Positions 59,616 through 64,000 of a stretch of DNA of 64,000 bases are shown here, piece by piece. Origin of the DNA: Sipunculus nudus (taxonomy: Eukaryota; Annelida; Sipuncula; Golfingiida; Sipunculidae); the NCBI GenBank assembly GCA_026874595.1, contig CM049317.1, forward strand, positions 23,357,401 to 23,421,400. The letters run 5' to 3'. Each line of letters begins with the position of its first letter. Positions within the stretch are counted from its first letter, which is position 1. The notes beneath the pieces were generated by a model, which was not told the DNA's origin, did no database searches, and saw only the letters and a list, made by a program, of their open reading frames with translations. The translations under genes and the position numbers were made by a program.

Positions 59616-61140
59616 GAAAGGATATGGAGAACAGAAACCTAAATTCAAGTTTCCTAAGAGATTTTTCATGAACCTTCAAGTTAGAAGATTCTAGGTCTAC
59701 TGGTTACGATTTGTGTACTGTTAATGGAGGACGGCATCTTCAATAAAAATTAAAAAAATTAAAGAAAATGCGTAAAGATTTGAAAAATTCCAGGTATTGC
59801 CACAAGTCTGCAGGAACTGAAGAAAATCTCAATGATGAATGTGCATGCAAAGAATCATGGTGATCAATGCATTGGTTGTTCTGGAGGTTTTGTATAAAAA
59901 TTTTAATTATTCTGGTAGGTATTTCTAAGCCCCATAGCTCGGAGGATATAGGTAAATGGGACCTAATTTCTAGTTTCTTAAGAGATTTTTCGTTGACCTC
60001 CTAGGATGTCAAGATAAATGATTCTAGGTTCAATGGTTACCATTTGTGCCCTGCTAATGGACGACCGCATCTTTGAATGTCTCAAAAATAAAAATTTGAA
60101 GAAAATGCGTAAAAATTTGAAAACTCCATGATGAATATGCATGCAAAGAATCATGGTGATCAATGCATTGGTTGTTCAGAATCTGGAGGTTTTGTATAAG
60201 GCTGCCTTTCCATGAACGCGATTTGTCTGCGATGCGATGGCGTTGCGTTGGCGTTGCGACAGCGGCAGAATCGCTCTAGTGTTTTAACCATATATAGCCT
60301 TTCCATGGACGCGGGTTCCCGCGCGACATCCCGCGTGACAAAAATGTCGCGCGGCGAAAATCGCGCATGTAGCGATTTCTGCGACACGCGTTCAACGCCC
60401 CGCTAGGGAACCCTTCTCTAGGCGTTATTTTTGCAGGGAAACATAGCTACAGCAACAGAGCTCCACCGCATCGTATCGCAGAAAAATCGCGTTCATGGAA
60501 ACGTTCTGGCGGCGCGATTACCCGCGCGGCATGTCTTGCGGTATGTCGCGCGGCAAACGCGTCGCGCTCATGGAAAGGCAGCCTCAGATTTAAATTTTTC
60601 TGGTAGGTATTTCTGAGACCCATAGCTAAGAGGACATAGGTAACACAGATCTAAATCCAGGTTTCCAATGAGAATTTTCATAGACCTCCATGGATGTCAA
60701 GTTAAAAGTTTCTAGGTCTAATGGTTACGTTTTGTGCCCTGATAACAGGCGACCACATCTTTGAAGGTCTCAAAAATAGAGAAAATAAAATACGTAAAAA
60801 TAAAAATAAATCCAAATATAAATCCAGGTAGCGCCATCAGTCTTCAGGAACTGATAAAACAATCCATGGTGAATGTGCATGCAAAGAATCATGGTGATCA
60901 ATGCATTTAGTTGTTCAGATAGTGGAGCTTTTGTATAAAAATTGGGGGGTACTTCGGAGCCCCATTGCCCAGAGGATAAGGGTAACAGAGACCTCATTTC
61001 AGGTGTCCAAAGAGTTTTTTCATGGTCCTCCCTGAATATCAAGTTAGAAGATTCCAGGTCCAGCAGATACGAGTTTTACCTTGTTAACGGACGGCACGAC
61101 AGACAGAGGTTAAGGTTGTGATATATTCTGGCATGTATTC
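59616..61140. repeat. Tandem ~335-bp repeat units interrupting the third block copy
   Basis: Units at about 59616, 59937, 60630 and 60966 share GGATATAGGTAA-GGACCTAATTTC, AAGAGATTTTTC, TTCTAGGT-CTGGTTAC, and GCATGCAAAGAATCATGGTGATCAATGCATT. A further diverged unit is at 61780-62280. Confidence 0.75.
60199..60584. mobile_element. CpG-rich 386-bp foldback MITE
   Basis: Ends are inverted repeats (AGGCTGCCTTTCCATGA on the left; its complement on the right, with one mismatch over 23 bp). Inner arms pair again (CATGAACGCGATTT...CTGCGAT on the left with 60467-60499 inverted). Very rich in CGCG words, unlike the surrounding AT-rich DNA. It is inserted in one of the ~335-bp repeat units at TTTTGTATA. 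No clear target duplication. Confidence 0.75.
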
Positions 61141-61159
61141 ATTTGCAAATATTCCTTCA

Positions 61160-61345
61160 CGTTGATACAAAAATGTTTTTCAGTTGGTGCACTATTTATG
61201 TGTTCATAAACATTTTTGTTATTTTTATTATTTGCCTTGTTCCCCCAGACCCGTCTGTCTCCTGTACGATGAGTTCAGGAAAAGGCAGCACCTTTCTGGT
61301 ATCACTCTCGTTTCCCTGTACATGTTTCCTGATGTAGTTCTTACT
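61160..61345 (-). pseudogene. Relic of the transposase-derived gene 3' end (third copy)
   Basis: GTTGGTGCACTATTTA-TGT is followed by a segment similar to 37387-37490: the last codons of exon 2 around the IIIQETDGLEEEDH and TRKVLPIP positions, in shifted frames. Nothing upstream of about 145 bp of the exon survives. Confidence 0.65.
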
Positions 61346-61436
61346 ATGTTGGCGAACCATTTATCAAGTTTAAAACTAAAATATCAATCCAACCTAGAGT
61401 AATCATCTGGAATCAATTATGTAGACGGATGGCCTA

Positions 61437-61720
61437 TGTGACCTTAATCGTTGACCTTGTGAGCCCAAATCCATAAGCGTTTCACTCTGGGCAGGTGAGG
61501 AAACACTGGAAAATGGAAGGCTTAGGATGAAAAGTTTGGCTTAAGATGGATCCAAAGTCTTTTTTTAAGAAATGGGTCTTGTGACCTTGACCTTTGACCT
61601 CATGATCCCAAAAGGGTTCTTACTTTATTGGTGGGCCATATATAAGTCAAGTTTGAAATCCATATGTTAGTCAAAACTGGAGTTATCACCAGGAAACAAA
61701 CAGAAAGACGAACAGATGGA
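61437..61720 (-). repeat. AGGTCA-rich dispersed repeat, inverted copy
   Basis: The reverse complement matches the family at 19550-19870 (GTAAGAACCC, TGAGGTCAAAGGTCAAGGTCAC). It abuts the gene relic. Confidence 0.6.
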
Positions 61721-62279
61721 GAGACGGACGACAGGGTGATTAATATAGGGCATCCGCGTATTCAAGCGGGGCCCTTGTGAACAGATTCTGAAGGTTTCAG
61801 GACACTAGGTGAAACCACAGTTGGGAAGCTAACAGTATCAATATTATTTAGAAGTCTCAAAATAAAGGGAAAAAATGCACAATGACTAGAAAAGTTACAT
61901 TTGGCGCCACCAGTCTTCAGGAACTGAGGAAACCAGTCATAATCAATTAACACGCCAGGTTTCGGGACACTAGATGAAACCATAGCTGAGAAACTGACTT
62001 AATTACTGTCATTTGACGGTCTAACAATCGTAAAAACTGAAAAATACAGATAGCGCCACCAGTTTTCGGAAATCGACAAAAATACTCACGGTCAATGTTG
62101 AAGGCTTGATTCCTGGCAATCCATGCATTGATTATCAAAATACGGGATGTTTTGTATAATTTTGAATAAATTATTCTGGTGGTCCTTACGAGTTCCATAG
62201 TCGGGAGGATATAGGTCGAAGTGACTAATTTCAAGTTTCCATGAGATTTTTCATTGAACTTCCTTCATGTTCATTTAAA

Positions 62280-63395
62280 AGTTTCTACAAAAACCATTTA
62301 CTTGTTGAAATTGTATATAGATTGTTATAAATGTATTTCATGTATTATCGTCCAGCTTGTTCAGTTTCATTCACTCAAGCTGATTTACACTTTTGTTTGA
62401 TGACTGTTCGTTTGGAAATGTATATAATTCTACGTGACTTGTGTTACTTTGAACTGTTATTACTTTGCTGCAACGACTCTTGCATGCAATAGCATGTTAA
62501 TCATTGGACTTTGTCTAGGTTTAGATTAATTGAACGGAAATAGACAGAGACTAATTCGCTGGACAGTTAATCTCTAGACATATAACCTCGGCGTTCTTCA
62601 CATGAAATTATATATAGACACTAGTCTTACCTCATATACTGTGTTCCCTCTTCTTATATATATAGCAACCAAAACAACTCCATCGTTGCCTTCATCAGTT
62701 CAAATAAAGCTGCGCATGCGCGTCCTAATCATCTGGGTATCCGGTCAAAGCACGGGTTCCATCCAGAACCTCATTTTGAGTTATGGTCATGGCACGGTAC
62801 CATCTGGAACCTATTCACGGGGAAATGCGTTCAAGAAAGAACCGTGGTTCTATCCAGAACCAGTTGGGCTCTTAAAAAACCATTAAGAACTTTTTTTGTG
62901 CCTTGCTAACGGACGGGCGGGCGACGGACAAAGCGCCATCCCTTTATATAAAAAACTGCTACCCGGTAGCTGCATATTTTCGAGATGCTTTGATACTGCA
63001 TCGATGCTGGCGGTGGCAGGACAAAAAAATGTGCTTGGCTTCATATTCGCGACGATAACATTTCGTGAACTTCACTCTTTCAGTGTATCTTGAGGGTTCC
63101 ATTTTCGCGATCTCATCTTACATAAGATCTGCATATAGTATAACCATTATTTTATTTGTTTCTTATATAAAATAATAAGTGTCTTAATAATAACACAGAG
63201 ACCCAAGGTAACATCGACCAAGTGAAAATTTCGCATACATTAATAGTAGATAATTTGTAAGATCTGGTGTCATTTATAATTTCAACCTTTAAACATACAA
63301 GACATATTCTTATTATTCATTATATTATTCTTTTACTTGAAAATTGCCTTAAATGATCGGACCTTATAATCACGAAGCATATTTTTTTCATTTTT
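62280..63395. other. Intergenic, no gene seen
   Basis: Mixed unique sequence. GGTTC-ATCCAGAACC words at about 62754-62860 form several short inverted pairs. No supported exon. Confidence 0.45.
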
Positions 63396-63656
63396 TTTTT
63401 CTTTAGAAACTTATTAATTTTTAGCTCCAGCCGCTTGGACATTTCTACCAAGATGTTGAATAATACAATTTTGATAAGATTCCCTTTGTTATGTTGTACT
63501 TTTACCTGTTAAGTAAAAAACATCTGTTATCATAGCTTTTCCCTGATCATATGCCAGTTTTTCGAAACATACAAGTAAAGCTAAAAAAATTAAAAAATCG
63601 CCTGCGCTCACTGATTTCTGAAAAAAAGTGCCTGAGAACCTAACTTTTTTTGGCCT
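63395..63656. mobile_element. MITE-like element, left-truncated second copy
   Basis: Aligns with the right two thirds of 55498-55778, ending CTGATTTCTGAAAAAAAGTG then CCTGAGAACC and TTTTTTTGGCCTT. The left inverted end is missing. Confidence 0.6.
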
Positions 63657-64000
63657 TATGTTCTGCTTCTAGTCAGATTCTCACCATTTAAAGATATTCT
63701 CCTCATTATGACAGGTAGGGAAGGAAACAAAACAATGACATTTTCATTTCATTTAACTTTAAATCTGTGACTTGTTACCGTACGTAACGGCATTTTCGGA
63801 GTTTCCGTTATGAAGAGGTTTGATCGTCAACCTGATTTCGGGCCATAGTATTCTCTTATTGGCCCGGGGTGAGGATGATAAAGTATTTAAACTGGCAGGG
63901 ATTATACATGTAAACGGCCACGGTCATGAACTCTCGCCGGCCAGACACTCGTTTGGACTTTATATCAAAGCTTTCAAAGACGTTTATGCACATGTTTCGC

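Noticed and set aside
60160-60616. Overlapping Arg-rich open frames in a CpG-rich stretch, possibly a CpG island gene
   Set aside because: The stretch is a foldback inverted-repeat element with defined ends, not a gene.

Overview
The window looks like AT-rich genomic DNA of a metazoan, most likely a bivalve or other mollusc. Genes have short exons with GT-AG introns. The DNA is packed with (TA)n microsatellites, poly-G tracts, tRNA-derived SINEs, small inverted-repeat elements and dispersed repeats rich in AGGTCA/TGACCT words, which I associate with bivalve genomes. The species cannot be named from sequence alone.

Region by region: (1) 687-5894, plus strand: six 3'-terminal coding exons of a Lifeguard/TMBIM (Bax-inhibitor-1 family) gene; its 5' exons lie outside the window or were not found. 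(2) 8137-17847, minus strand: the first copy of a ~9.5 kb duplicated block with two long open exons (16188-17847 and 11692-13007), which I join into one transposase-derived gene. (3) 17855-19454: a 34-bp inverted repeat followed by a 577-bp-period tandem duplication carrying canonical NF-kB-type decamers. (4) 20.5-32.8 kb, minus strand: one intact single-domain OTU cysteine protease gene (22202-22654) and two decayed copies (26762-27212, 32177-32512). (5) 33537-42935: the second copy of the block, with both exons open. (6) 43255-44175: a dense array of AACCAAT/ATTGGTT imperfect palindromes interrupted by a SINE. (7) 44455-48440: a diverged ~2.2 kb tandem duplication with no clear gene. (8) 48566-49018: a second intact OTU gene with a recognisable 5' UTR intron, TATA box and polyA signal. 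(9) 49.6-64 kb: mostly repeats, including a third, badly decayed copy of the block (about 58360-61345).

The recurring module, in minus-strand transcription order, is OTU protease then transposase-derived gene. It occurs twice with intact or nearly intact genes and once more as a relic, and extra OTU pseudogenes lie between. The transposase-derived protein has an N-terminal Cys/basic region and a C-terminal DDE-like core. The core resembles a metazoan transposase-like family but lacks the middle acidic residue at the expected place, so it is either a domesticated, catalytically dead protein or a dying element. One copy carries a single in-frame stop. Identity between the two blocks is very uneven: nearly identical across the intron and the start of exon 2, strongly diverged in exon 1. 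This points to gene conversion, fast evolution of exon 1, or both. No conserved function for the module is proven; its pairing with OTU genes and kB-like sites is the most interesting lead in the window.
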